A DNA stretch of 41,674 nucleotides from NCBI GenBank assembly GCA_024404915.1, contig JAKSPJ010000017.1:1-41674 (forward strand), written 5' to 3'. Both the position numbers and the translations under genes were made by a program. The DNA is from Oscillospiraceae bacterium (GTDB taxonomy: Bacteria > Bacillota > Clostridia > Oscillospirales > Ruminococcaceae). Below the pieces are notes generated by a model, which saw only the letters and a list, made by a program, of their open reading frames with translations, ran no database searches and was not told where the DNA came from. Of the stretch, positions 15,306-23,381 are shown piece by piece; the stretch's first letter is position 1, and each line of letters begins with the position of its first letter.

Positions 15306-16856
15306 ATGGCAGTTGTTACGAAATTACCTGCGACTATCAGCCGCTTTACCGATGCGCCGTTGGCATCTACAGTCAAGCGGAAAGTCGCCGCATATGCGCG
15401 TGTCAGCACCGACCATGAGGAACAGCAGACCTCATATGAAGCACAGGTCACTTACTACACCAATTATATCAGCGGGCGCGATGATTGGGAGTTTGTCAAG
15501 GTGTACGCTGATGAGGGAATCTCCGGATGCAGTACAAAAGGCAGGGTTGGATTCGTCTCAATGGTCGAGGACGCTTTGGCGGGCAAGATCAATCTTATCA
15601 TCACAAAATCCGTATCAAGATTCGCCCGCAATACCGTTGACAGCCTTTCTACGATCCGCAAGCTGAAAGAGCATAATGTGGAGTGCTATTTTGAAAAGGA
15701 AAACATCTGGACATTCGATTCAAAATGTGAATTATTACTCAGCATTATGAGTTCGATCAGTCAGGAGGAATCGCGTTCCATCTCCGAAAATGTGACATGG
15801 GGACATCGGAAACGGATGGCGGACGGCAAGATCATTATGCCGTTCGGACGGTTTCTTGGATACGACCGAGGCGAGGACGGCAAGCCTGTGATAAATGAAG
15901 CAGAAGCGGAGGTTGTGCGTGAAATCTACAGATTGTTCCTGTCCGGCATGACACCGTACAGCATCGCCAAAAAACTGACTGCGGACGGCATCCCCACGCC
16001 TGCGGGAAAGAAAACATGGGCAGGCAGCACGGTGCGGAGCATCCTGACAAACGAGAAGTACAAAGGGGACGCTTTACTGCAAAAGACATTTACCGCCGAT
16101 TATCTGAGCAAGAAAGTGAAAAAGAACAACGGGCAGATTCCGCAGTATTATGTGGAGGACAGTCATCCTGCGATTATCACGCCGGAGGTTTATGAGACGG
16201 CACAGGCTGAAATGGAAAGAAGAAGCGGTTGTAAGAGCCGCTACAGCGGAGTAGATATCCTCGCATCAAAACTTGTCTGCGGCGAATGCGGTTCATTTTA
16301 CAGTCCGAAGGTATGGCATTCCACCGATCAGTATCGGCGGGTGATCTATCAGTGCGGACAAAAGTACAAGGGCGCACATCGCTGCACAACACCGCATTTT
16401 ACCGCCGAGGAGATTCACAGCATTTTCGTCACCGCTGTGAACGATATGCTCCGGAATAAAAATGAGATCATCGCAAATATGCATGAGAGCATTGCGATGA
16501 TCTCAACGGATGAACTTGAAAAGGAGCTTGCCGCCGCGCAAGATGAAATGGTTCTGCTGGCGCACATGGTCGAGAGCCTTGTGACCGAGAACGCCCGTAC
16601 CGCGTTGGATCAGACCGAATACAATCGGAAATACAATGCGCTGATTGAACGGTATGAGGCTGCTAAAAGTAAGCGGGAGGACATTGAAAAGCAGATTGCT
16701 GATGTTCATAGGCGCGTTCAGGAAATGGAACGCTTCATCGAAAATGTGCGGAATCTGGGCGCGGTATCTGAATTCGATGCGGAGCTTTGGGGGCTGCTTG
16801 TGGATAGGGTTGTTGTAAATGGGAAAGATGATGTGCGGGTGGAGTTTCGGAAGTGA
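15306..16856 (+). CDS. Large serine recombinase 2
   Basis: 516 aa. Catalytic Ser34 in AAYARVSTDHEEQ, SVSRFARNTVDSL near 115, Recombinase domain about 190-300 (FLGYDRGEDG...RSILTNEKYKGDALLQKTFT), zinc ribbon with CGECGSFY...CGQKYKGAHRC near 325-360, then a long coiled coil (about 390-470) of the kind that mediates synapsis. One base after recombinase 1, with AGGAG inside that gene's end, so the two are co-translated and may act as a pair. About half its residues match the truncated copy at 22107-23274. Intact. Confidence 0.95.
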   Translation: MAVVTKLPATISRFTDAPLASTVKRKVAAYARVSTDHEEQQTSYEAQVTYYTNYISGRDDWEFVKVYADEGISGCSTKGRVGFVSMVEDALAGKINLIITKSVSRFARNTVDSLSTIRKLKEHNVECYFEKENIWTFDSKCELLLSIMSSISQEESRSISENVTWGHRKRMADGKIIMPFGRFLGYDRGEDGKPVINEAEAEVVREIYRLFLSGMTPYSIAKKLTADGIPTPAGKKTWAGSTVRSILTNEKYKGDALLQKTFTADYLSKKVKKNNGQIPQYYVEDSHPAIITPEVYETAQAEMERRSGCKSRYSGVDILASKLVCGECGSFYSPKVWHSTDQYRRVIYQCGQKYKGAHRCTTPHFTAEEIHSIFVTAVNDMLRNKNEIIANMHESIAMISTDELEKELAAAQDEMVLLAHMVESLVTENARTALDQTEYNRKYNALIERYEAAKSKREDIEKQIADVHRRVQEMERFIENVRNLGAVSEFDAELWGLLVDRVVVNGKDDVRVEFRK

Positions 16857-16868
16857 GTGTGGGAGGAT

Positions 16869-16914
16869 GCAGCACATTATTCTGAACAGATGCCATCGGA
16901 GGGTTATGTGCTGC
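16869..16914. repeat. Inverted repeat at the right end of the recombinase operon
   Basis: GCAGCACAT (16869-16877) and ATGTGCTGC (16906-16914) form a perfect 9-bp inverted repeat with a 28-base loop. It sits between the plus-strand recombinase and the minus-strand sortase genes. It may be a weak terminator or part of an attachment site; no T-run follows. Confidence 0.5.
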
Positions 16915-16925
16915 ACCTCTGCGAT

Positions 16926-17441
16926 TTACATCGTCCCTACAACAACCAATCTTTGTGATCCGTCATCGGTGCAGGTGATGATTGTGATGCGGTTATCTCC
17001 AAAATCATCAAGCACCCTTGTTTCGCTCGGTTCGACGATTTTTATCTCTCTGACTGTATAATTGTAGCTTTTCTTATCTTTGTCATAGAGCGTGATCGTC
17101 ATGCCAATTTTAATGTTTTTGAGGTTATTGAAATACTCTTTGTAGAGCGTGCTGCTGTGGCCGGCAATACAATAATTACCCTTGCCGAAATCACCTGCTC
17201 CAGTGAAATGCCCTGCTGCCTTTGAGAGTATGTCGTTATCCGTACCTTCTAATATAGGGGCTTTGATATTCAAATCAGCAATCTCTACAACAGGATTTTC
17301 ACGTATCAGCTTTTGCTTCTGCCACTCCCGATGGATTTTTCTGATGCCGAAGAAGCCTAAAATACTGACTCCGGTTATAATGGCAATGAGCCCTGCCAGA
17401 AACAGAGCCCATTGCTTTTTTGTGTGCATCTTACTTGTCAT
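16926..17441 (-). CDS. Sortase (probably class D-like)
   Basis: 171 aa. Single N-terminal membrane anchor (about 10-32), then a sortase domain with catalytic His95 in YCIAGHSS, Cys157 in TIITCTDDG and Arg164 in SQRLVVVG. Sortases cut LPXTG-type signals and link the protein to peptidoglycan. The ATG overlaps the stop of the LPXTG gene by 11 bases, so this enzyme is made with its likely substrate (LPQTG). The short N-terminal segment and TIITC motif fit class D or a related subclass; class is uncertain. The domain looks complete though short. Confidence 0.88.
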   Translation of the reverse strand: MTSKMHTKKQWALFLAGLIAIITGVSILGFFGIRKIHREWQKQKLIRENPVVEIADLNIKAPILEGTDNDILSKAAGHFTGAGDFGKGNYCIAGHSSTLYKEYFNNLKNIKIGMTITLYDKDKKSYNYTVREIKIVEPSETRVLDDFGDNRITIITCTDDGSQRLVVVGTM

Positions 17442-18600
17442 CTTCTTTTCGGCGGAGGATGCCGGAAGAATTCACTGCTCCCGCGCCTGCTGCGGTCAGC
17501 ATCAGTGCTGCAATCGCGATCAGTATGTTGGTCACGGAATTGTTGCCGGTTTGCGGGAGGTCTGTATTCGTTCCATCTATTGTTGTGGTTGTAGTAGTTG
17601 TTGTCGTATTCTCCACATCAGGATTAGCAGTAGACATTGGTTTGCCATTCATGCAGGGAACGAGATTGAAAGCAGCTCTTTCGATATTGCTCTTTTCAGC
17701 ATATTCCAGAATCGCTGTATTTGCAGCCGTCTCGGAATTGAACTCGATAACAACTGTGCCACCATACTGCGGATATGCTTCATCGCTCACACATTTTGCA
17801 TCCAGCTCATAATCTGCTATGAACTTTGTGAACATTTCACGAATCTGCTCAATATCTGTAATCTTCTCTGTTTCAACGGTTGTTGTGGTTGTAGTAGTTA
17901 TTGTTGTCGTATTCTCCACATCAGGATTTACCGTGGTATTGATATTTGTCTCTTCAGAAATCAGAAAAGTAAATGTCACGAGGCTTGTGTCGATTGCATT
18001 TTCTTCCATGAAAGCCTGAACCAGAGGTAAAATCACATCCTCATCTGCCCAATAGTATTCCAAGACTACTTTGTTTTTGAATTCCTCTGCAAGCTCTCCG
18101 GTATAGCCTCCGGTAAGTTCCTCCTCTTCAACGAGTCTCAACCCATCAGTCTCCGAAGCAAACTGCTTGAGCAGATTATAAGCACGTTCCAGCTCGATAG
18201 AAGTATCACTTTCCGGTTCATCGGAAATCAGAAAAGTAAATGTCACGAGGCTTGTGTCGATTGCATTTTCTTCCATGAAAGCCTGAACCAGAGGTAAAAT
18301 CACATCCTCATCTGCCCAATAGTATTCCAAGACTACTTTGTTTTTGAATTCCTCTGCAAGCTCTCCGGTATAGCCTCCGGTAAGTTCCTCCTCTTCAACG
18401 AGTCTCAACCCATCAGTCTCCGAAGCAAACTGCTTGAGCAGATTATAAGCACGTTCCAGCTCGATAGAAGTATCACTTTCCTGACTAACGTCACCACTGG
18501 GCGGGAGGCTCTCAACCGCAACAGCTTTGATTCCGCTTAAAGATGAAATGAAACAAGTCACTACCGCACATGCTAATAAGCAACTAGATATCCTTTTCAT
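17431..18600 (-). CDS. LPXTG cell-wall-anchored surface protein with duplicated domain
   Basis: 389 aa from ATG 18600, with TGAGGCGG upstream; a GTG 15 bases earlier overlaps the previous stop and is less likely. Signal peptide (about 1-30), two identical 86-residue modules (about 41-126 and 130-215), a Thr-rich linker, a third different alpha/beta module with a DIEQIREMFTKFI start, a second Thr-rich linker, then LPQTG at about 348-352, a hydrophobic helix and RRKEDDK tail. It would be displayed on the cell wall by the sortase encoded next. Module function is not recognised; they could be adhesion or inhibitor-like modules. It starts 11 bases after the protease stop, same operon. Confidence 0.9.
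   Translation of the reverse strand: MKRISSCLLACAVVTCFISSLSGIKAVAVESLPPSGDVSQESDTSIELERAYNLLKQFASETDGLRLVEEEELTGGYTGELAEEFKNKVVLEYYWADEDVILPLVQAFMEENAIDTSLVTFTFLISDEPESDTSIELERAYNLLKQFASETDGLRLVEEEELTGGYTGELAEEFKNKVVLEYYWADEDVILPLVQAFMEENAIDTSLVTFTFLISEETNINTTVNPDVENTTTITTTTTTTVETEKITDIEQIREMFTKFIADYELDAKCVSDEAYPQYGGTVVIEFNSETAANTAILEYAEKSNIERAAFNLVPCMNGKPMSTANPDVENTTTTTTTTTIDGTNTDLPQTGNNSVTNILIAIAALMLTAAGAGAVNSSGILRRKEDDK
17957..18481 (-). repeat. Perfect 258-bp tandem duplication inside the LPXTG gene
   Basis: 17957-18214 and 18224-18481 are identical by eye and separated by 9 bp (unit 267 bp, 89 codons), so the frame is kept. Identity at synonymous sites means the duplication is very recent or maintained by recombination. 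Confidence 0.92.
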
Positions 18601-18611
18601 GAAAAGCCGCC

Positions 18612-19736
18612 TCACAATCCTATATTAGCATTGTTATAATAAAAACGCAGTAAAGGCAAAGTAATTCTATTTCCGTAATGAATCGTTCCAGTGCTATTAG
18701 TATTGATGCCAACCGCAGAACGGAAATGATCAGAACCAAGTGTGTAGTCTATAAATACAGGTCCACCACTATCCCCGCCGCTGATGTAACATGTATAATA
18801 GATTTTATAGCTATTTGTAGTCGTTGTGACGACACCTGCACCATAATACCTACTAGTTGTGTAGTTGCCATTGACCTCCGCGGGAAAACCACTAGCATAC
18901 ACTGTTTGACCAGTGTATTTGTAATTGTCCGTCGGCAAACTGAGTGCCATTGTGCCGTAATCCGACAAATCCTCATCTACATAGATTAATCCGTAATCAT
19001 AATTAGCTGCTTGATTGCTATAATAGTTAGAAGGAATATGCAGCTCAGATGCGGAATACGTGGCAATGTTTGATGTCCCAGCTTCATTATATACTTTCAC
19101 CTTAAAATCTGTGTTGAATGCGGTTCCATCGTACAGGCAATGCGCACAAGTTGCTATAATATGGTCATCAACAATAAATCCAGAACCACGATAATAATTC
19201 CCATTGCTCTTCTTGTAACTAAGATAAACAATACACTGCGCGTTAGCACCAGAGTCTAAAATTCTATCATCTATACTTCCAGATCTTAACTGATTTGAAG
19301 ACGAAGTAAGAGAAGCGGGCAAATCGAGAAGATAGGAAGATGTACTTCCAGTCGAACAATTGTACTTTGTATAATATCTCGCTTCATCTGACGGGACAGT
19401 GTAATTAGTATAGTTGAAAGTTGAACCGGATTCACTGTAGGGCAAAGTGGACACTAACCCAGCTAGATATTTGAGCAGAATCTTGGTATCGTTAGTATCA
19501 ATAACGGTGTTTTTATCTACATCTGAATATTTCATGTTGATGTTGCTCGTTAGCACATTTCCATGAAGATATCTAAGCAGGTAAATTACGTCACCGATAT
19601 TGACCGTACCATTATTGTCAGCATCTCCATAAACTGTCGTAGACGCACTTGCAGACACAGGCATGCTAATATTGAGTGGATAAAACGCCAAAACCATCAG
19701 GCAAATCAATCCTGTGAGCATTTTTAACTTTTTCAT
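18612..19736 (-). CDS. Secreted dockerin-fused V8/trypsin-like serine protease
   Basis: 374 aa from ATG 19736, with AGGAGG upstream; the in-frame TTG six codons earlier lies over that site. Signal peptide (1-31), then a type I dockerin at about 37-95 with two calcium-loop repeats (GDADNNGTVNIGDVIYLLRYL and DVDKNTVIDTNDTKILLKYL). The C-terminal chymotrypsin-fold protease has His199 in ATCAHC, Asp247 in NYDYGL and Ser323 in GGDSGGP. The dockerin should dock the enzyme on a cohesin, either a scaffoldin or cell-surface cohesin encoded elsewhere. The protease resembles glutamyl endopeptidases. An N-terminal rather than C-terminal dockerin is the less common layout. Confidence 0.92.
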   Translation of the reverse strand: MKKLKMLTGLICLMVLAFYPLNISMPVSASASTTVYGDADNNGTVNIGDVIYLLRYLHGNVLTSNINMKYSDVDKNTVIDTNDTKILLKYLAGLVSTLPYSESGSTFNYTNYTVPSDEARYYTKYNCSTGSTSSYLLDLPASLTSSSNQLRSGSIDDRILDSGANAQCIVYLSYKKSNGNYYRGSGFIVDDHIIATCAHCLYDGTAFNTDFKVKVYNEAGTSNIATYSASELHIPSNYYSNQAANYDYGLIYVDEDLSDYGTMALSLPTDNYKYTGQTVYASGFPAEVNGNYTTSRYYGAGVVTTTTNSYKIYYTCYISGGDSGGPVFIDYTLGSDHFRSAVGINTNSTGTIHYGNRITLPLLRFYYNNANIGL

Positions 19737-19852
19737 GATATTCCTCCTATCCAAGTTTGGTTGTTACTTGCATTTTGTGGAATCAATAGCACATTGGCAT
19801 CACCTTCCAGTGTAGTTGTTTACAGTTTCATAGGCTCTTTCCATGTCACGCA

Positions 19853-20338
19853 TCAGCTTTTCGGCACCCACACAACATTAGAATAGTCCGTTATGCTCTG
19901 TGAGCTTGGGAAGAACCAGCCGGTCTCTTTCGCATAGTGATCAAGCTTTACACGATAGTAATAGCCACCAACAACCGATCTCGATTCATTGTTTTTTGTG
20001 TGCGACTCTGCATTTGTGACCGTGTCATCAATAGGCGTAAGCTCAGTAACCCATCCAGAAGTGCCATTCGTACTGCGCTGCACCTCAATGTTGGTGAAAC
20101 CAATCTTCGCCATTGTCTCATAGCCATCTACTTCAGCGGTGATTTTGACTTTCTTCGTGCTCGATGTAATAACCAGTGAATATGCGCGGATTAAACCGTC
20201 AGCTCTTGTGTCATCATCTACGATTGTGGATGTTTTCAGCGATTCCGTAGCAGCTGACACACTCAGTGCAAAGGTGAAACAGCATGATAGCAAAACAGAG
20301 CACGCACAAATCAACGAGTAGAGTTTCTTATGTTTCAT
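19853..20338 (-). CDS. Small secreted protein, function unknown
   Basis: 161 aa with a clear signal peptide ending near ALSVSA and a mature part of about 130 residues predicted as mostly beta, with YYYRVKLDHYAKE near the C-terminus. This pattern recalls short secreted beta-sandwich proteins of Firmicutes (DUF6147-like), but I am not sure. AAAGGGGGG precedes the ATG. A promoter-like motif lies at 20394-20424. A 17-codon frame (19800-19853) overlaps its stop as TGATG and might be a small gene or chance. Operon order suggests export along with the protease and LPXTG protein. Confidence 0.75.
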   Translation of the reverse strand: MKHKKLYSLICACSVLLSCCFTFALSVSAATESLKTSTIVDDDTRADGLIRAYSLVITSSTKKVKITAEVDGYETMAKIGFTNIEVQRSTNGTSGWVTELTPIDDTVTNAESHTKNNESRSVVGGYYYRVKLDHYAKETGWFFPSSQSITDYSNVVWVPKS

Positions 20339-20393
20339 GAAAATCCCCCCTTTCTGTGAAACACTTTAGAAACATCTTAACTCCCTTCTATAT

Positions 20394-20424
20394 ATTCATG
20401 GTTTTTCCGCCCTTAGTTTTTCCA
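20394..20424 (-). promoter_or_regulatory. Putative ECF-type promoter, site A
   Basis: Read on the minus strand: GGAAAAAC, 15 bases, CATGAATA. Site B at 21340-21370 has the same two octamers at the same spacing while the spacers differ. A GGAAA-type -35 is usual for ECF sigma factors. It lies about 55 bases before the secreted-protein gene, ahead of the surface-protein genes. Confidence 0.55.
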
Positions 20425-20500
20425 TTCTTTCCGATATTTTTTGAAGTTTGTATACATGCACAAATATCGCGCCCGCTTCTTGTACAATTCAACGAATCTC

Positions 20501-21325
20501 TTAGAAAAATGATTCCAAAATCCTCTGGCACTCATCGTAATCCACTCCATCTGCACAAATGGAATATTGTATCTGATCAATCATAAATGCAGCGGTAAAC
20601 TGATTATCCTCCTTAGACACAGTAACAACAGTATTATCAATCACTTGTTCGGAAATATTATGCTGATCACTTGGAATGCCAAAAGGAATACTGACTTCGT
20701 CTGTCTTAATATACTTCATCTGGATGATTAGCTTTTTTGTTTTTAGCTGAAAATAGAAGGACACCGAGGTGTATAAATCCAAATCGTTGATACTTCCGTA
20801 GTTCTCAGTCGGGGAGAAACCATCTGGAATATACGTTGGTATTCGCGCATCTATGTTGTGTTCAGAACATAGATTTTGCATTTCTTCTGCATACACATTT
20901 CTTGCTTCACTAGTTGTTGGATCATGCTTGCTAAAATCAATCACAATTCCACCGGTAACAATCTGATATGCGGCGGAAAAAGCATTCATTCCATATGCTT
21001 TATATGACAATGCGTTTGTTCCGATCAGCACGGCAACAATGCAGGCTGCAATCCACCTGCGGTGAATATTGATTTTTTTGTGCTGATTGTGATGAATATT
21101 CGCTTTCACTCTGTCAATCCCGATTGCTGTGCGCTTGCTGATGAAGTGATCTGTTCCATTCAACACAGATATTGCTTCCGTTAAATCCTCAATGCGATCA
21201 AAATCTTGTTCTGGAACAGGTTTTTTCAGTTCTTTATCCAATTGTATCTGCAATTCGTGCAAATAATCCGCGCCCAAATGCTCAACGCGCATGTGTTCAC
21301 TTAATTCTTTATTTGTCATTTTCAT
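20501..21325 (-). CDS. Membrane anti-sigma factor-like protein (DUF4367-like sensor)
   Basis: 274 aa from ATG 21325 with AGGAG upstream. Cytoplasmic N-terminal about 90 residues with helical character (possible sigma-binding region), one membrane helix near 90-110 (WIAACIVAVLIGTNALSY), and an extracellular C-terminal domain of about 160 residues ending DYDECQRILESFF, which matches the DUF4367-like sensor pattern. It follows the sigma gene on the same strand, the standard arrangement of an ECF sigma and its anti-sigma. Signal unknown. A self-cleaving RsgI-type domain is not visible. Confidence 0.75.
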   Translation of the reverse strand: MKMTNKELSEHMRVEHLGADYLHELQIQLDKELKKPVPEQDFDRIEDLTEAISVLNGTDHFISKRTAIGIDRVKANIHHNQHKKINIHRRWIAACIVAVLIGTNALSYKAYGMNAFSAAYQIVTGGIVIDFSKHDPTTSEARNVYAEEMQNLCSEHNIDARIPTYIPDGFSPTENYGSINDLDLYTSVSFYFQLKTKKLIIQMKYIKTDEVSIPFGIPSDQHNISEQVIDNTVVTVSKEDNQFTAAFMIDQIQYSICADGVDYDECQRILESFF

Positions 21326-21339
21326 CACCTTCTCCTATT

Positions 21340-21370
21340 TATTCATGGATTACAGGGCTCCGGTTTTTCC
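21340..21370 (-). promoter_or_regulatory. Putative ECF-type promoter, site B
   Basis: GGAAAAAC-N15-CATGAATA on the minus strand, between the sigma and anti-sigma genes, 15 bases before the anti-sigma ATG. The short distance would leave almost no 5' untranslated region, so an operator role is an alternative. Confidence 0.45.
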
Positions 21371-21414
21371 TGTGCGATTACTAAATCGTCAAAACACACA
21401 ATAAAACAAGAAAA

Positions 21415-21900
21415 TCAAGATGGTCCCTTTAGATGCTTTTTTAGTTTCTGCCGAATTGCATATATCTTTTTCCCAAGCTGAGAATGTGTCATGCGGCGTT
21501 TTTCAGCAAGCAGCATTCGTTCGCCGTAATGCTCAGAATAATATTCTTTTAGCAGTTGTAATTCTTCATCGCTTAAGCAGTCAAGCATAGCGTCTGAATC
21601 GATAGGAGAATTTGGATCTGGTATATCTGTGATTTCATCAAGAAATGCAGTAATCAAGGCTGTACGCTTCATTTCGCGCTTCCGATAATCCTTACAGATT
21701 CGATCAGCTGCAGCGTATAGCCATCCACGTATGTTCTGGTCAAAATCAAGCGTGTCTTTCTTTTGTATCATCAATGCGAATACATCCTGCGTACAGTCTT
21801 CAGCAGCCAGCACATCTTGATTCAGGAGTTGCAGACAATAGAGGTAGATCATACGATAGTATCTTTCGGCAGCTTCTTCACATAGCGTGTCCTTTTTCAT
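21415..21900 (-). CDS. ECF-type RNA polymerase sigma factor
   Basis: 161 aa. Region 2 (about 10-80) contains AAEDCTQDVFALMI and the DNA-melting RGWLYAAADRICKDYRKR motif. Region 4 (about 108-158) ends with HSQLGKKIYAIRQKLKKHL as the recognition helix. It would redirect RNA polymerase to a small regulon, probably including sites A and B. Strong GGGGGAGG before the ATG and a sigma-A promoter at 21928-21956. The first gene of a minus-strand cassette ending with the sortase. Region 4 is a little divergent (GERMLLAEKRRMTHSQLG) but recognisable. Confidence 0.88.
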   Translation of the reverse strand: MKKDTLCEEAAERYYRMIYLYCLQLLNQDVLAAEDCTQDVFALMIQKKDTLDFDQNIRGWLYAAADRICKDYRKREMKRTALITAFLDEITDIPDPNSPIDSDAMLDCLSDEELQLLKEYYSEHYGERMLLAEKRRMTHSQLGKKIYAIRQKLKKHLKGPS

Positions 21901-21927
21901 GTTTCCTCCCCCTACTCTTTTTCTCTT

Positions 21928-21956
21928 ATTATATCAGTATCCGGACTCCTTGTCAA
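21928..21956 (-). promoter_or_regulatory. Sigma-A promoter of the ECF sigma gene
   Basis: TTGACA (21951-21956), 17-base spacer, TATAAT (21928-21933), both perfect hexamers, 28 bases before the ATG at 21900. Confidence 0.85.
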
Positions 21957-22035
21957 TACTTTTGATATTGAACGCCTGAGTCACATAATGATTGATGGTG
22001 TACGAAATCCAACGCACCTACGCTCTTTTCACCAT

Positions 22036-22088
22036 TCATTTGTTTATGCACCAAAGCCTTGCACCCATAATCATTTGTTTTTGCACCA
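22036..22088 (+). repeat. 18-bp imperfect direct repeat at a recombination junction
   Basis: TCATTTGTTTATGCACCA (22036-22053) and a copy with one mismatch at 22071-22088, 35 bp apart, just before the truncated recombinase homology begins. It may mark the deletion or insertion that removed the gene's 5' part. Confidence 0.7.
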
Positions 22089-22106
22089 GAATTGGCATTG
22101 TATTGA

Positions 22107-23274
22107 TTTCGGTGTCAATGGGGAACTGATGCTGACGATTATGTCCAGTCTTGCACAGGAAGAAAGCCGTTCCATTTCTGAAAACGTAACATGGGGACAG
22201 CGTAAACGAATGGCTGACGGAAAAGTATCGCTTCCGTATTCCCATTTCCTTGGATACAGAAAAGGAGCGGATGATGTTCCTGAAATCGTTCCCGAAGAAG
22301 CTGAAATCATAAGGATGATTTACCGCAGTTTCATGCTTGGTAAAACTCCGAACAGAATAGCTGAAGACTTGACATTCATGAAAATCCCAACTCCATCAGG
22401 CAAAGAAGTATGGTCAAGGTCTACAGTTGAAAGTATTCTGACAAATGAAAAATATCGTGGTTCAGCACTACTTCAAAAGAGTTTCACTGTGGATTTTCTC
22501 ACGAAAAAGAAAAAAGTGAATGAAGGGGAACTAACGCAGTTCTACATTGAAGAATCGCATGAGGCGATTATTCCACCGGAAGAATTTGAAATGGTACAGG
22601 CAGAATTCGCAAGACGCAAAGCACTCGGTAAGGCTTACAACTGCAAGAGCATTTTTACCGCAAGGCTTGTGTGTGAATGCTGCGGTGGCTATTTTGGCTC
22701 GAAAGTTTGGCACTCCACAAGTAAATACCGACGTGTAATCTGGCAGTGCAATAAGAAATTCAAGAATGGTGATAAATGCACTACTCCCCATCTGTATGAA
22801 GATTACATAAAAGAGAGTTTCGTCACCGCCATGAATAAGATACTTGCGAACCGAAATGAAATCATCAGAAACTGTATGCTTCTATGCAACGAGTTCCTGC
22901 TGGCTGATGATTTACAGGAAAAGATTGATGCGATTGAAGAACAGAAAATCAAATTGTCTGAAAAAATCAGAAAGCTGATAAAAAGACACGGCATTCAGCC
23001 GATGAAGGCAGAAGATTATTTCAGAGAAACCGAACTGCTTACAAAGGAATACGAGAATCTTGAATCAAAGCAATCAGCATACCAGAACGAAAAGGAAGAA
23101 CTTCTTGTAAAACAGAAATTCATCCGGGACTTTATTGAATCACTGAAATCACAGGATGCCTTCATTACTGAATTCTCTGAAATACTGTGGCTGAAATCCA
23201 TTGACCATGTAACCATCTGCACAGATGAAAACCTGATATTCTGTTTTCGTGACGGAACGGAAGTAAAAATATAA
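22107..23274 (+). pseudogene. 5'-truncated large serine recombinase
   Basis: An open frame continues upstream to 21988, but homology to recombinase 2 starts only near GELMLTIMSSLAQEESRSISENVTWG. From there it keeps the Recombinase domain (FLGYRKGADD...ESILTNEKYRGSALLQKSFT), the zinc ribbon (CECCGGYFG...CNKKFKNGDKC) and the coiled coil. The whole first part of the catalytic domain, including the nucleophile Ser and the SRFARN arginines, is missing and replaced by unrelated sequence. It cannot catalyse recombination, though it could still bind DNA. Roughly half identical to recombinase 2, so it is from a related but different element. The 3' end is intact with a terminator. Confidence 0.9.
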
Positions 23275-23290
23275 CCCTCAATAATAACTC

Positions 23291-23329
23291 AGAGGACTGC
23301 ATTCATAATGAATTGCAGTCCTCTTTTTT
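23291..23329 (+). terminator. Rho-independent terminator after the recombinase fragment
   Basis: 11-bp perfect stem (23291-23301 with 23314-23324), 12-base loop, then a run of T. Confidence 0.88.
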
Positions 23330-23381
23330 GCTTTCTACAGTTTTTATCCGAGATACACTTTTTTTGCAATTATTCAGCTTT

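Noticed and set aside
17182..18030. 282-codon plus-strand frame opposite the sortase/LPXTG genes
   Set aside because: Antisense of Thr-rich linkers giving Val/Cys-rich text; both minus-strand genes there are clear.
21988..22106. Genuine N-terminus of a complete recombinase
   Set aside because: The first 40 residues of the open frame have no resolvase similarity and no catalytic Ser, so the gene is treated as truncated.
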